NCBI RefSeq assembly: GCF_012489685.1
Contig: NC_080042.1
Location: forward strand, 93,522,576-93,586,575
Source: Lotus japonicus
Lineage: Eukaryota > Streptophyta > Magnoliopsida > Fabales > Fabaceae
Length of the DNA: 64,000 nucleotides
Direction: 5' to 3'
Shown in pieces: positions 48,807 through 60,538 of this stretch. The position numbers and the translations under genes were made by a program. The notes beneath the pieces are model-generated. The model saw only the letters and a program-made list of their open reading frames with translations. It made no database searches and was not told where the DNA came from. Each line of letters starts with the position of its first letter. Positions within the stretch are counted from its first letter, which is position 1.

Positions 48807-49346
48807 GGCTTAATTGCAACTTTGGTCCCTGACGTTTACCAATGCCACGATTTTGGTCCCCCACCTAATTTAGTTACATGGATGGTCCCCGACGTTGTAG
48901 GCCGTGTGCAACGTTAGTCCTACCGTTTATTTCTTAATGGAGGAGGTTTACGTGGACGTCCAGTTGGAGAGAGAAAGGAGGTATGAGGAGAGAGGGAAGC
49001 ACGTGAGTATCACGTGACTCTTATCTGAACCCATTATACCCAAACCCCTGACCTCCCTGGAACGAAGAAGGTAACGCGATTTAGATCCCTAGGGTTTCAG
49101 ATTTGGGTATAATGAGTTCATATAAGGTTCACGTGAGTTCACGTGATACTCACGTGCTTCCCTCTCTCCTCATATCTCATTTTTCTCTCTAACTAGACGT
49201 TCACGTAAGCCTCCTCCATTAAGAAATAGGTAGGACTATCGTTGCACACGACCCACAACGTCGGGGACCATCCATGTAATTAAATTAGGTGGGGGACCAA
49301 AATCGTGGCATTGATAAACGTCGGGGACCAAAGTTGTAATTAAGCC
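48807..49346. mobile_element. Mutator-like foldback MITE with 9-bp target duplication
   Basis: The left end GGCTTAATTGCAACTTTGGT is the reverse complement of the right end with one mismatch. The arms continue with homology (TGGTCCCC, ACGTGAGTATCACGTGA) nearly to the centre. The flanking nonamer ATGAATAAA is perfect at 48798-48806 and 49347-49355. A 9-base duplication with long arms is typical of Mutator-like elements. No coding capacity. Confidence 0.93.
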
Positions 49347-49737
49347 ATGAATAAATTATAGTTGTGTCTCTAGATTCAATTCCTTGAGGAATATACTCTC
49401 AACTTGATAGTCGTGTCAGACTAACAATACTGGTGGTGTACATATGAAATACTATGACTAATTTTATGTAAATACAAATATTAGTAGATACTACCAATCA
49501 AAAGTTGAAAATCCATTAAATTGAACTAAACAATAATAAGGTTGATAAAGCCAAAAAGAGAATTAGGCAGAAAACAATCCAAATCAAACCCACAAAAAGT
49601 TATTACAAATTATCAATATTCTCTCATAAAAATATGAATCAAAAGGGAAATTTACAATTAGTCAATAGATAATGTTATAAGTAAAGATTATTATTTCTGA
49701 GAAATAAGTCCATCATTTTTACTATTATAAAAAAAAA

Positions 49738-50263
49738 GGCTAAAAAACATTTTTGGCCCCTGATGTTTCAAGTTTGTGTAAATTCTGCCCCTACTCTATT
49801 TTTGTCGATGTTTCTAACCCTCATGTTTTCAAACAGTGCACGGTCTACCCCTCCGTCAGTCAGACTTTCTCATGAGAGGTTCCTGAGTGGATTGGAGAGA
49901 TGAAGAGGAGTATATGAAGTTGATGATCAAGGAAATGATATAAATTAAATTTGCTTGATATATATATCAATTATGTATGTAACTGAACTTGTTAAATGCC
50001 TGTTTTGCTACTTACAGGTCTAGAGTTTGAATCTCCCCTGCCCATTTTTTCCAATTTCACTTGTAATTTCCACGTGGCAGATCTAAAAAATATTAAAAAA
50101 AAAATCACATCAGCACATTCCGTTAGTTTTTTAACGTCTGACTAACGGAGGGGTAGACGATGCACTCTTTGAAAACATGAGGGGTAGAAACATCGACAAA
50201 AATATAGTAGGGGCAAGATTTGCACACACTTGAAACATCAGGGGCGAAAAGTGTTTTTTAGCC
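49738..50263. mobile_element. second foldback TIR element, ~526 bp
   Basis: The left end GGCTAAAAAACATTTTTGGC and the right end (reverse complement GGCTAAAAAACACTTTTCGC) are inverted copies. Arms of about 120-130 bases share CCCCTGATGTTTCA, CATGTTTTCAAA and the CTACCCCTCCGT core. The flanks are TAAAAAAA-like on both sides, so the target duplication is blurred by the A run. A distinct family from the element at 48807, though of similar build. Confidence 0.88.
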
Positions 50264-51753
50264 TAAAAAAACATAAATGCTCGAACGGAATAATACTGGC
50301 TTCACATTTTTTCACTCATAGGCGCTTTGTAGAAGAAATGCTGGCGGTGTAAAAACAGGGGGAAAATGAAATTAGATTGATAAACAGCAGTAAATTGTGC
50401 AAAGTAAGCACCGTCCTCCTTAGTAGGTTACACCTAATATTGGAATATGATAATTTACAACCCATTAAGAAATATAATAAGTATTGGAAATGGCAATAAG
50501 TTCATTTCTGAGATTAATTAATTGGCTGCTTAATAGGATAGTTTGATGGACATAATCATGTATGATAAACAATTGTAACACAACAAAATTAATTAACACA
50601 ATTATTTACTATACATGGCTTATGGCAAATCAAACCACACTGGTAAGAAGGAGTTGAGTGGAAGCTAGCTTTATGAGGTTGAAGAAGTAGATTGAAAGTT
50701 TCTTCATATTGCTACATGAATGGAAGGATGATGATGAAGCTGTGATATTGGTCAAGGTAGGTTGTGGTTTTTAATGAGTGTTTTCGTCCTCTCTGGAAGA
50801 AGTGTGTAGAATGTATTTAAGCAAAATGGTGGAGAATAGCAATATGAAAATCAAAGGGGGTGTTGGTGGAAAATGTATGTGCAGAGTGAATTATATGTAT
50901 GACTATGAGAAGGTTGAAGGTGGGGAATGTGTGTTAGGGTGATTTGTTGGCAGCATGAATTCTGTGTGAATAGTGGTGAGGTAGTTGAGAAATTGAAGAA
51001 ATGTGAGGTTTTTTGGGTACATCGCAAAATGAAGAAATGTGAGTTTGTGTATGTGTACTAGGTGGATGAGTGATTTATTTATTTATTCCCTTTTTTTTAT
51101 TTTTATGACTTGGTTTTATATTTAAATCCTAAAATATTAAAAAGGAAACAAAGAAAAAAATATTTTAGTTAAAGATAATTTTTTTTGATGGCATGGTTTT
51201 TTTCATTTTTATATATTTTTAATCTTGGTTAGTTTAAATTGAAATTTGAGGTCAAACTAAAATTAACTTACATAACTCAAGTGGTAAGAGCTGATGACAT
51301 TTGGGTTAGGAAGAGGATGGTCCAATGATCTATGTCTGACGGGTGCAATTTATCTTTCCGATGTATAAAAAAAAATCTTTTAAAATTTAAAAAGGGGCAA
51401 ATTTGGCTAATTGGGTGTTGGCAACATATTGTTCCAGTAAAAAATACTATTTTGTCGAAATTAGAAAAGGTCGAATCGACAAGGTTTGAAAAATTGATAA
51501 AGACGAAGAAGATTCCACGGACAAAGGCAACCAGGAACAAGAAAATAAAAGTGAAAATAATTTAAGGTTCAATAATGACAAAGAAAGTTTGTCTGGATTA
51601 AACGCTGTAACTAAATTCAGTAAGGAATAAGAAGCAACTAATATCCTTTCAAAAAAAAAGCAACTAATACCATCAAAATTCTATGAGAAGCTCAAAAAGG
51701 TTCATTCCAAGAGCAAAATAATCAGTTCATAATGCAACACCACATTTATTGGC
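50264..51753. other. intergenic, no gene seen
   Basis: AT-rich spacer downstream of SDA1. Open frames at 51277-51565 are low-complexity and overlap on opposite strands, so they are not supported. Confidence 0.5.
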
Positions 51754-54700
51754 TCATTGTTTCCATGCTTTCCTCCCGCAAAACTGTTTGCCGGCCCGCT
51801 GTTGTTGTTTCCTCTTCTCTGTTTTAGATTTTGCTACCTTATATCTCTTTGCAGCCAGGGGCATTTTCTTCTTGTGTTCCTTTTGTCGGTTGCTCAGACC
51901 ACCCGTCTGTTCACAACAAACAATACGTCCATTGGTTTTTCTTCCCACAATCAAAACTCATACACATAATCCACGGGAACTTCCATTGATAATTAAAAAT
52001 TTCCTAGAAGTTCTTATGTTTAGGCCAAGTGAGTAGAGTAGTTCTTGTAATGTGTCTTTTTTGTCGATACTAGTCATATAGTAATATACTTATATGCATA
52101 ACAAATGTAATATCACTACTGAATTTGGAGAATCAACTGGGGCCTTCACCATCGGGAGAAATTCAAGATGACCATGTAACATTTAATGATTAATTTGAAG
52201 AGAAGACACCAATTAATGCAAAAAAGACATCAATGAAAGATCTAGATATGAAGTTTAAGTTATCTATCAGTTTTAAAAGAATTGCAAAAACGAGCAACAA
52301 ACATACCTTTTTCTGTTTTACAGCTGTTCGAGCACAATATTTTCCTCTGTCCTCCCTGCCTGCTCTAACCAAAGCCAATCTTTCTTCCTTGTTCATCTTT
52401 TTCTTTACATGAACCTAGAAGGTACATGCATGAATAGGTAAATTCAAACACAGAAGTGTAAAAGAAGAAATATTGTTTGAAGCTGTTGAAGTCTCACGTT
52501 TACAATAGATATGACTAAATAAATCCTTATGAAGGGCACAGAGCAATTACCACCCCAAAGCTAGCTATTGGGGTAGACATAATATGAATTCTAGGAGAAG
52601 CAAATCTACAAATGTATCTATAATTTAATCAAAGGCTTCTGTTTTGATTTATGGTATGGGTTGCAGAGAGACATCATCTACAAAACAATTTAAACAAGCT
52701 AAAGCTACTTACTTCAAGCGCGGCGCCATCTACTCGTTTTAAACTGAGTTGATCAGAACTTGGAACCTTAATTGCTAGTCCGTGCTGAGCCAAAGCATTT
52801 CTTGCTTCGTTTTTCGCCTATAAATCACTTGAACAAATTTAACAGACCAAAAGCTATAAATGTTAGAAATTGAGCTCACTGAATGAGAAACTATCAAACC
52901 TTTAGCTTCTTTATCCTCTGGAAGTCCTCATTAGAAAGAAATCCATCCTCAGATTCTGGTAGGGCTTGCCCGGTTGTCGTCCCTGTCAATTTCTTCAAAG
53001 CCTGAAGACTTGTATCAGCAGCTGTAAGTGTACCATTAAAATCAGCAAACTTCCTCTTTTTTGAAGTCTCTTTCAATGTACTTTTTGCCTCTACACTTCC
53101 ATCATTATCTTCATATTCTGAAACTTCACCAACCTCTTCATCAGACTGTTCACTGTCTTCAAGGTCATCCTCCTTAACCTCAACATCATCATCATCATCA
53201 TCATCATCACTAACACCAATTTCAGAATCAGAACTTTCCTCATCATCTGATACAACGCTATTATCTTCAGCTTCATCATCATCACTTCCAGTATTATCAG
53301 TGCATAGCTGGTTCTCATCATCAGAGCCACTGCATACAGAATCATCAGAATCACCACTCTCCTGCTCATCATCACTGTCAATATGTAAAAGCTCAGCACC
53401 AGGAACTTCAGTCGCAATATTGACTTCTCCATAGGCCTTTGGTCTTGCCGTAGGGTTGGTAGGCCGCCCACGGTCCTTCTTAACTAGTAGAGAAGGGCAA
53501 ATCTGCAAAGGAACAACACTAATTAGATGTTTGGACAATGAATATGAGAGTGCTACTGTGCTAGCACACCAGCAATCACCACCTTATAAGAGTCGGGTTA
53601 ACCCACCTCTCTAAATACTCCAATCAGAGATCGAGCTGCTACTGAAACTGCCTTCTCATGTGACTTCTTATATAATGCAAGGTCTTGTAGTAAGTCTTCA
53701 TTCATTAACTACAGTCCCAAATCAAAAGATCAATAGCACAAAGGAAAGGATTAGTAACTAAACAGAAGCATAGGATATTGGTAAAAAAAGTTGAGCAAGG
53801 AGGTGGTCCGATTCCAAGGCCCATGCCACAAGCCTCCTAATGAAGATGCTCATGGATGACCTATTAATGAAGAAGCAGCAGTAGGAACCGGAACATAAAA
53901 TGCAGATATGTCCAATGGACGAGCAGATTACCAGTGGCATGCGCATGCAGATCTCTCTGACTGCATTTAGTCCAACAGTAATAGCCTAAAAATATCAATC
54001 AAACTCATCAACAAATCAAAGCTGAGTGCCTCAATCAATAAAATCAAAACATAAAGCCAAAAAGAATACCTCTGGAGGTGAGCGGTCATGTACAAATTGA
54101 TTTACTATTTGTTTGAACAAGGGCTCAATTGCATCCGGAGGAACCTGCATCCAAATAACACCTTAAATGAGATATGTTGCAAAGAAAAACCCAAAGAGAC
54201 TACTTTACATAAATCTACTGAAGCATCAAATTGTGAAAAGGAAAAGCTATTATTTATAAAATAATTCTGACTGACAAGAGTCACAATCATACTGTACCAT
54301 ATCATGGCAAGCCTGAACTACTGCTGCAAGCAAACTTGTAACATCGCGTTGATGTGGCTGATAACATAATGCATATAGCACATTGTCACATTTCAGTTAT
54401 ATACAAAATACCAAATTTTACCAATTTATCAAATGATATACCTGAATATATTTCTGAACAAAAGGATAAAAGTTTAACAGAATTAACTGGTGAAGTCCAA
54501 TGGTTCGAGCAATCAAGTTCATAATCATCACCTTGATCTGAAACTCAGAGGGTAATTGTAGAAACCAGTAAAAAACGTAATCTTAAATAACCATGATGAT
54601 ATATAGAAAGGAATTGCAAGCCTTCATTTTCAAGTTACAAAATTACACTATGACAGGAATGTTTAGATTTTAATTAGAGTATGCACCTCAAATCGTTCAT

Positions 54701-57700
54701 TACAATTCTGGAGATACGAGAATAGTTTCTCAGCAAAACCCTGCAGATCATATGGAACCGAGATTTTGATTCAATAAACATTGAAACCCAAAATGTATTT
54801 AAGATGATGATAAAAAAAAAAATTACAAACCTGGGCATCTAAAAGATGGTTAAGTGGGGAATAATAACTATTATTTCTCTTTTCAGATGACATGCGTTGT
54901 TGCTTTTTCATGCTGCGTATTACACGTTCCAGTTTTGCCTTCTTTTTCTTTTTGCTAGCTGCTGTCCCTTGGTGGCTTGCCTGAAATTTTGTACCAATGA
55001 CCATTAACTATAAACAACTGAGTGCAAACCTCAACAAGAACTATCTGAAACATGTCCCAATACTCCAAATTTCATTCTCCCAAGAATGAGTGCAAGTAAA
55101 CTACTTTAGGCTATGTTTGGATGATGGAGGGAAACCGTGAGTAATGGAGTAGAACAGTAAAACTTAAAAGATCTATCTCAACCCATTGTTTGGCAAGTTT
55201 ATTACAAATATAGCAAAATAGTTGAGGAAACCCAAACCACTTTCAACACTCAAACCTCCCAATCTCCGTACCTCCCAGTTTGAGGGGATTCAGGACATAA
55301 CACTTGTTTTTTTCTAAATGTGAATTATAATAATAACCCTAACACCTTTTGTCTTACTAATTTTTCCTGTAATTGTTCTGAACGGAACTCTGTCTTATGT
55401 CCATATTTCCACTTACCATGCTTAAGAAGTGAGATTGGTTGTAACTAAATTATTATTGTTAATTGATGTTTTTCTTGAGTGACATTATATATTGGATTCT
55501 AGTTCAGTTCATGTTAGGGAAAGGAGCAATAAAAGGGGTGAGTGATTAGTTCACGCAAGGAAAAGAGAAGGCCTCGAAGGAGAAATAAAAGGGATGAGTG
55601 GATAGTTTACACAATAAAAAGAAAAGGACCTCAAAGGATTGTCAAATAACGGGCCAATTTGTTTGGAGGGAGGTTATTAGGAAGAGTATAAATAGTTAAC
55701 TACTCTGGTAAGAGGATACTTGAGACATTTGATTATGTTGACTCTCTAGAACTTGTTACAAGAGTTTGTAATAGCAAATTCCCTTTGTGAAGAAGGACAT
55801 TCCTTCTTGTGAATAATACTGAGATTCTTACTGTACTCTTCATCAGTGCAAGTCACTTGAAAAAATTGGCTCGCTGACATGTAAAATACCTCAATATATA
55901 TATACACGTTTCTGTTACAAGTATTGTAATGACCAATGTGTTAAAGAATGGTAAATAAACCACCCTATTTTATTTGTGTATCTGGCCTTTCATGGAGTTG
56001 AATATAAAAAATGAAAGGTCTGTATTTGTTCTGAATTCTCTTCAGATCTAAAAATTTATCATAATAAATTAGCACTTTTTATCTTAATTTTGATTGTAGG
56101 TTTTGATATTTCTCAAATTATTTATGAACTCATATAAAAGGTCTATAAAGACTAGTTACAGTTAAACTTGTAACCCATTTCACTCTATTAATTACCTTTC
56201 AACTCTATCCCATTCCACGCCAGTTCATTATGAACCCATCCACTCGACCCTCTTCAAAACTCCCAAATATAATGCCGACATGTTTCATATCAACTTATAT
56301 ATAATTCTAAGGTTAGGACTTGGGAACAATAGATATGAAAGCTACTGCTTTAAAGTATAACACAGCGTTAATAAAATGGTTATCATTCAACCTCACCTTA
56401 TAAACTTTCTCCCTGCTGAGGATAACTTGAGGTGACTCAGTCAATTCTTCATCGCTGCCGGAATCATCACTATCTTCATCGCCTGTAATCTTCTCATAAT
56501 CAAGCAGAAATTGTAAAGCCGTTATCATGATCCTGAGAGGCAAAAATACAAAAATCATGATCTTTAAGTCCCAAGATTAAAAAAAATTCACAACAACAAA
56601 AAACAATATACCTCGATTGTGGATGGAGCGCAGCATTGCAAATTGCATTTGCTGTTCTCTCATCAAACCACACTTTTCTCCTATGAAGCTCACACAGAGT
56701 CACAAGCGCTCTCATGGCATGTTGTTCCTTCTCTCTGTTGGTGATTTTTTCTGAACAGTTGTGACCCTAGTTTGAAATTGTTTGAAGAATTGTGACTTTT
56801 CGGAACAATTGTGATCATTCGTGCAAACACAACCTTCTATATAAGGTTGCTTGCAGCCTAAGGAAAAAGTACACAGAAAACAAAACCAAAATCGCTCTCT
56901 ACTTTCTGATCTGTTCTCTATTGCCAGAAGCAGATTGATCTTCAAAATTATCCCAACAAGGATTTCGTGAACCCAGGCAAGAATAGGGTCGAAATACTTT
57001 GTTCGGAAAGTGTGCAAACACGATTTTCGAAGTTATCCAGGATTATCACACCCAAAATTCTAACACTCTCGCTATTCAAAAAACACAAACCCCATTCACA
57101 CAGAAGAACAATGTGTATGGATTAGCCTATTTCATGCTTCATACAGTTTGAATTCAAAATAAGAAAGAAAAAAACCATTCAGAATTCAGAAATCACAAAC
57201 CTGTAGCATGACAAAGAGGATGTTCTGAAGTGAACGGTTCTTGGCATCGTTCTTATGCTTTAGATTCATGCGTTTTATGTTGTGAATAACGTGATCAAAC
57301 GCGAGCTTCTTCAGCGTCTTGTCACCTAGGGTTTGAAGCTCCATGAACAACGACAGAGTTTCTCCAATATCAACAATCTGCAACAAAAAAAAAACCACAT
57401 CAAAACCAAAACCACAAAACAATACAATTCAACGGAAATGGAATCAAACGGAGGCAGACCGATCGATTGACGAGGAGGATGAGGGCCTGGGCGAGGTGGC
57501 AGCGGAGGCCGGAAGGCAAGGTGCGGTGGGCTTCATGAAGCAACTGGATGAGTTTGGACGGGAAATCGGCGAGGTGGTTAGGGTAGAAGGGAGTGACATG
57601 GGAGAGGAACAAGGCTCTATCAGCGAGGTCTTTGGCGACGGTGGGGTCGGTGCCGATGCCGGAGATGGAGGTGAAGCTTTGGGTGGCTTGTTCGAGGAAG

Positions 57701-57825
57701 AGGTAAAGGGAGGAGTCGAATTGGTTGCGGAGAAGGAGGAGCTCCGACTCGTTGCCTTGAGGGTCGCACTTCATTTTGGATTGGAGTGCTGGGCCTGGGA
57801 GGCTCAGCTTCTCGGGTGGACACAT
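51754..57825 (-). CDS. SDA1: SDA1 homologue, 60S ribosome biogenesis, 15 exons
   Basis: SDA1 is a nucleolar/nuclear protein needed for 60S pre-ribosome maturation and export. Main exons: 57460-57825, 57201-57377, one ending at 56612, 56397-56532, 54831-54980, 54687-54740, 54442-54537, then about 54299-54358, 54070-54146, 53932-53985, 53607-53708, 52900-53503, 52714-52818, 52308-52415 and 51754-51906. The N-terminal helical domain holds SGLRCHLAQALILLVNR and the core RRKVWFDERTANAICNAALH. Then come a Lys-rich stretch (SKKKKKAKLERVIRSMKKQQ), KDRGRPTNPTARPKAYGEVN, a long Asp/Glu/Ser tract and a basic C-terminus (KKKMPLAAKRYKVAKSK). The frame is open throughout. The exon 3 acceptor is ambiguous among several AGs just before GAACAACATGCC. 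Intron 4 (54981-56396) carries a probable solo LTR. Confidence 0.93.
55512..55845 (-). mobile_element. probable solo LTR in SDA1 intron 4 (LTR reads on +)
   Basis: The block starts TGTTAGGGAAAGGAGC and ends ...CTTCATCA, with a TATA-like AGTATAAATAG at about 55686. A typical R/U5-like end (TTGTGAATAATACTGAG) follows. The candidate 5-base flanks are GTTCA on the left and GTGCA on the right, one mismatch. No internal retrotransposon sequence is adjacent. It contains an imperfect internal duplication around GAGTGATTAG/GAGTGGATAG. The LTR's own strand is +, opposite to SDA1 transcription. Confidence 0.55.
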
Positions 57826-57898
57826 TGGAGGGTGGAGAGGCGGTGGTAAATTAGGTATATGATGATGAATCTGTTCTGTGTGGGGATGAAGAAAGGAG

Positions 57899-57913
57899 TG
57901 AGCTATTTATATG
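57899..57913 (-). promoter_or_regulatory. TATA box of SDA1
   Basis: The minus strand reads CATATAAATAGCTC about 75-90 bases upstream of the SDA1 ATG. Only about 230 bases separate the SDA1 start from the LINE that begins near 58058, so the promoter is compact or was truncated by the insertion. Confidence 0.6.
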
Positions 57914-58225
57914 TACTTGAGAAGAAAGAAAAGTGCTGCGGCGCCAAGGAGTTGGGCTTCGGAGGAGGGCAGTGCATTGTACTTACGGTGGGGAGTTGGG
58001 CTTCATAGTACTTCATTACATTACTTTATTTTATTGAATAAATTCATAAAGATAATCTGCTAGGGTTTCTTCCGTTGAGGTTTTGCTAGGATTTTAGCAA
58101 GCTTTGGAGGTTCACTAGGCAGAGTTCCTCTTCTCCTACTGGGAGACACTCTAAACCACCCGTTTCTTAGCTCAGTTCCCTTGTTTCCGACATCTTTCCC
58201 CTTCTCTAGCTCAGATTCCCTCTAC

Positions 58226-60538
58226 ATGGAGGAAAACTTGGGCTCAGGAAGTATGAACAATAACTTGATACCCTCTCTAGATGGTGCCACCATAGATTTA
58301 GAAGTGGAGGACCACATTTCAGAAGAAGCTGCTCAGTAAACTCTTGTGGGCAAAGTAATAACCAACAAAACTCTAAATAAGAGTGCTATAAGAACCATCA
58401 TCACTAAGGCTTGGGGCTGCCATGAGAGCCTTACTATCCAGGAGCTGGGAGGCAATAAATTCCTTTTTAGCTTCAAAGAAGCACGTATAGCCAAAGGGGT
58501 TCTGAAAGACAGCCCTTGGAACGTTATGGGGCACTTACTCTGCTTACAGATCTGGGCTCCACAGATCTCCTTCTTTGAAGTATGCTTTGACTGTGTTGGT
58601 TTTTGGGTACAACTACATGGCCTGCCTTTGGATCTCATGACCACGAACAATGCATCAAAAATAGCCTCTCTAATCGGAAGACCTGTGGAAATAGAAAACC
58701 CAAGAGTAGATGGTCAGCTGCTACGAACATTCATAAGAGCCAGGGTTGAAGTCAACATTCGCAACCCTCTTCCTACTGGCTTCTAGGTGCCTAGAAGGGA
58801 CCTCCCCAGAGTGTGGGTGATGATTAAATATGAAAAACTACAGGATCTATGTTACAAATGTGGGATTATCGGTCACGAACAAAAGATGTGCAAAGCAGAG
58901 AAAGCTATGTCCTTGTGCAACCCAACTTTACCTAAGTATCACCCCTTAGTTGGGGTTCCCCCTGCAAGACCCCTAGCAAACCTTACAGGGTCCTCCGGTT
59001 CTAACAAACAGCATAACACCTCACAAGATCCAGTTCTGAATGCAGAGCATACCCAGGAATCCCAGTCTCAACAACCTGATCACGAGCCACCTCTTGGGAA
59101 AGCAAAGCTAGGAAGCCAGAGCCAGCAAAACGATCAATATGTGGAACGGATGATCGAGGATACGAATGCTAGAAGGGCCCAGGTTCAACAGGAGATGCCC
59201 GATATAACCAGATCCACCGGGGACATCCCCTTAGCTACTCAACAGGCGATTCTTGTGGGACTTGGCATCTTAGAACCACAAGACCAAACTCTGCCTCTTC
59301 CAACCCCCTCCCACACAGGTAACAGGCCCCAGGAGTGTGATCCAGATTCAACAAATTACCCCAATACACAGAGACATGTTAAACAAACAGGGATACCCAA
59401 AAAGCCCCAGAATATGGCCTCCAACCATAACGAAAGCCCGCAGGAAGTCCGCCGAACTCATAGACAGAGCAATGCCCCAAACTTTGTCAAGCAGCTACCA
59501 CCAAATGTCTCCTTCACAAGGATTGATCTAAAATCTAGGAGCAATCAACCAGGCCTGGGACCACAGCACATCGAGGACCTTGGACTGCATAAAGAAGATA
59601 TTGGACTGAAGGAGAAAGTCATCTTAAAGGATTACCCAAGCCCAACAAGGGGGGGGGGGGTCCAGCAGCTTCTCACCACTCCTAAGTTCAGCAGATATGG
59701 TTGCGGATGCAAAGCATGCAATGGAACACTATCCATGGAATTCTCGATCAAGGAACTGAGATTCTCTTGGTCCATGTCTTCTTGCTGCCGACCTCTAGAG
59801 GTGTATGTCCTGTATGTCTCCTCTCTAGATCTGATTCAGCTATCCCACACTCCCACTCACGTTTTGGTCTCTTTCTGTTAGCTGAATTATTATTTGTCAG
59901 AAAGTTAGTTCTGCTCCCTTATTGCATGTTACTCCTATTTTAGCTAGATTCCCGTAACTTTGTCTGTATTGTTTTTATCATCTAAAGTGTAATTCGGGGC
60001 CATCAAATCTGGCTTCTTGTACCTGGGCTTTGAGCCTTTTTTTCTTGAAGTTATGAAATATAATCCATTGACCAAAAAAAAAAGTTCAGCAGATATAAGA
60101 AGAGCTAGGGACTCTTGCTCAAAATGGAAACCAAAAGGATATGCTCCCACTGAAGCTGAAGTAGCGGAGCTGGCTGCAGAGGTAGATGCAAACCGTCCCA
60201 AATCCAGATACAGCCAGGGAAATCCTTACAACAGTAGATGCCACCACACCAGACAACAACAGGGAGCTGTAGAAAACCAACAAAATGCCTACTTTGTGGA
60301 ATTCCCAGAGGAAGAAGGGGACACTACTACACCAACAATCACAGAGGATCTAGAAAAACAGTTGGCTGCAGGACTGAGCAATAAACTGATATTAAAAAGA
60401 ACCAGAGGCCCTACACTGGAAGATGACCATGAAGAGCAGCAAAGTGGAAGCTCCACAAAACGTCTCATGATTATGGGACCAGAACAAAACCTGACGGCCG
60501 AGGAGGCGGGCCTAAACCTGCCCCCAACGGGGCCATGA
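58226..60538 (+). pseudogene. LINE ORF1 (DUF4283, CCHC zinc knuckle), broken
   Basis: An RNA-binding, Gag-like protein. It starts MEENLGSGSMNNN. A TAA at about 58337 precedes TLVGKVITNKTLNK. The DUF4283 domain follows (FLFSFKEARIAKGVL, GFWVQLHGLPLDLM). A TAG at 58784-58786 interrupts it just before the zinc knuckle CYKCGIIGHEQKMC (CX2CX4HX4C). A G run at about 59649-59660 has shifted frame: upstream and downstream parts are in phases differing by one. A nested element splits it at 59699. It ends ...LPPTGP with the stop overlapping the ORF2 start (CCATGATG). Confidence 0.85.
59699..60081 (+). mobile_element. nested retroposed insertion, 383 bp, with 15-bp target duplication
   Basis: AAGTTCAGCAGATAT occurs at 59684-59698 and 60082-60096. 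Between them is a sequence ending in poly(A), preceded by ATGAAATATAATCCATTGACC. Its first bases encode VADAKHAMEHYPWNS, resembling the end of a LINE RNase H domain, then stop codons and a 3' UTR-like tract. This is a strongly 5'-truncated LINE 3' end that inserted into another LINE. Confidence 0.88.

Noticed and set aside
49980..50045. tRNA-like words (GGTCTAGAGTTTGAATC) inside the second foldback element
   Set aside because: No cloverleaf can be formed and no A box is present; probably chance or an old SINE scrap.
51246..51375. SINE-like stretch with AACTCAAGTGGTAAGAGC and an A-rich end
   Set aside because: The A box is suggestive but no B box or target duplication could be found.
57343..57849. 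Open frame of 168 codons, Gly/Glu/Val-rich, plus strand
   Set aside because: Antisense to SDA1 exon 1; a by-product of the GC-rich coding strand.
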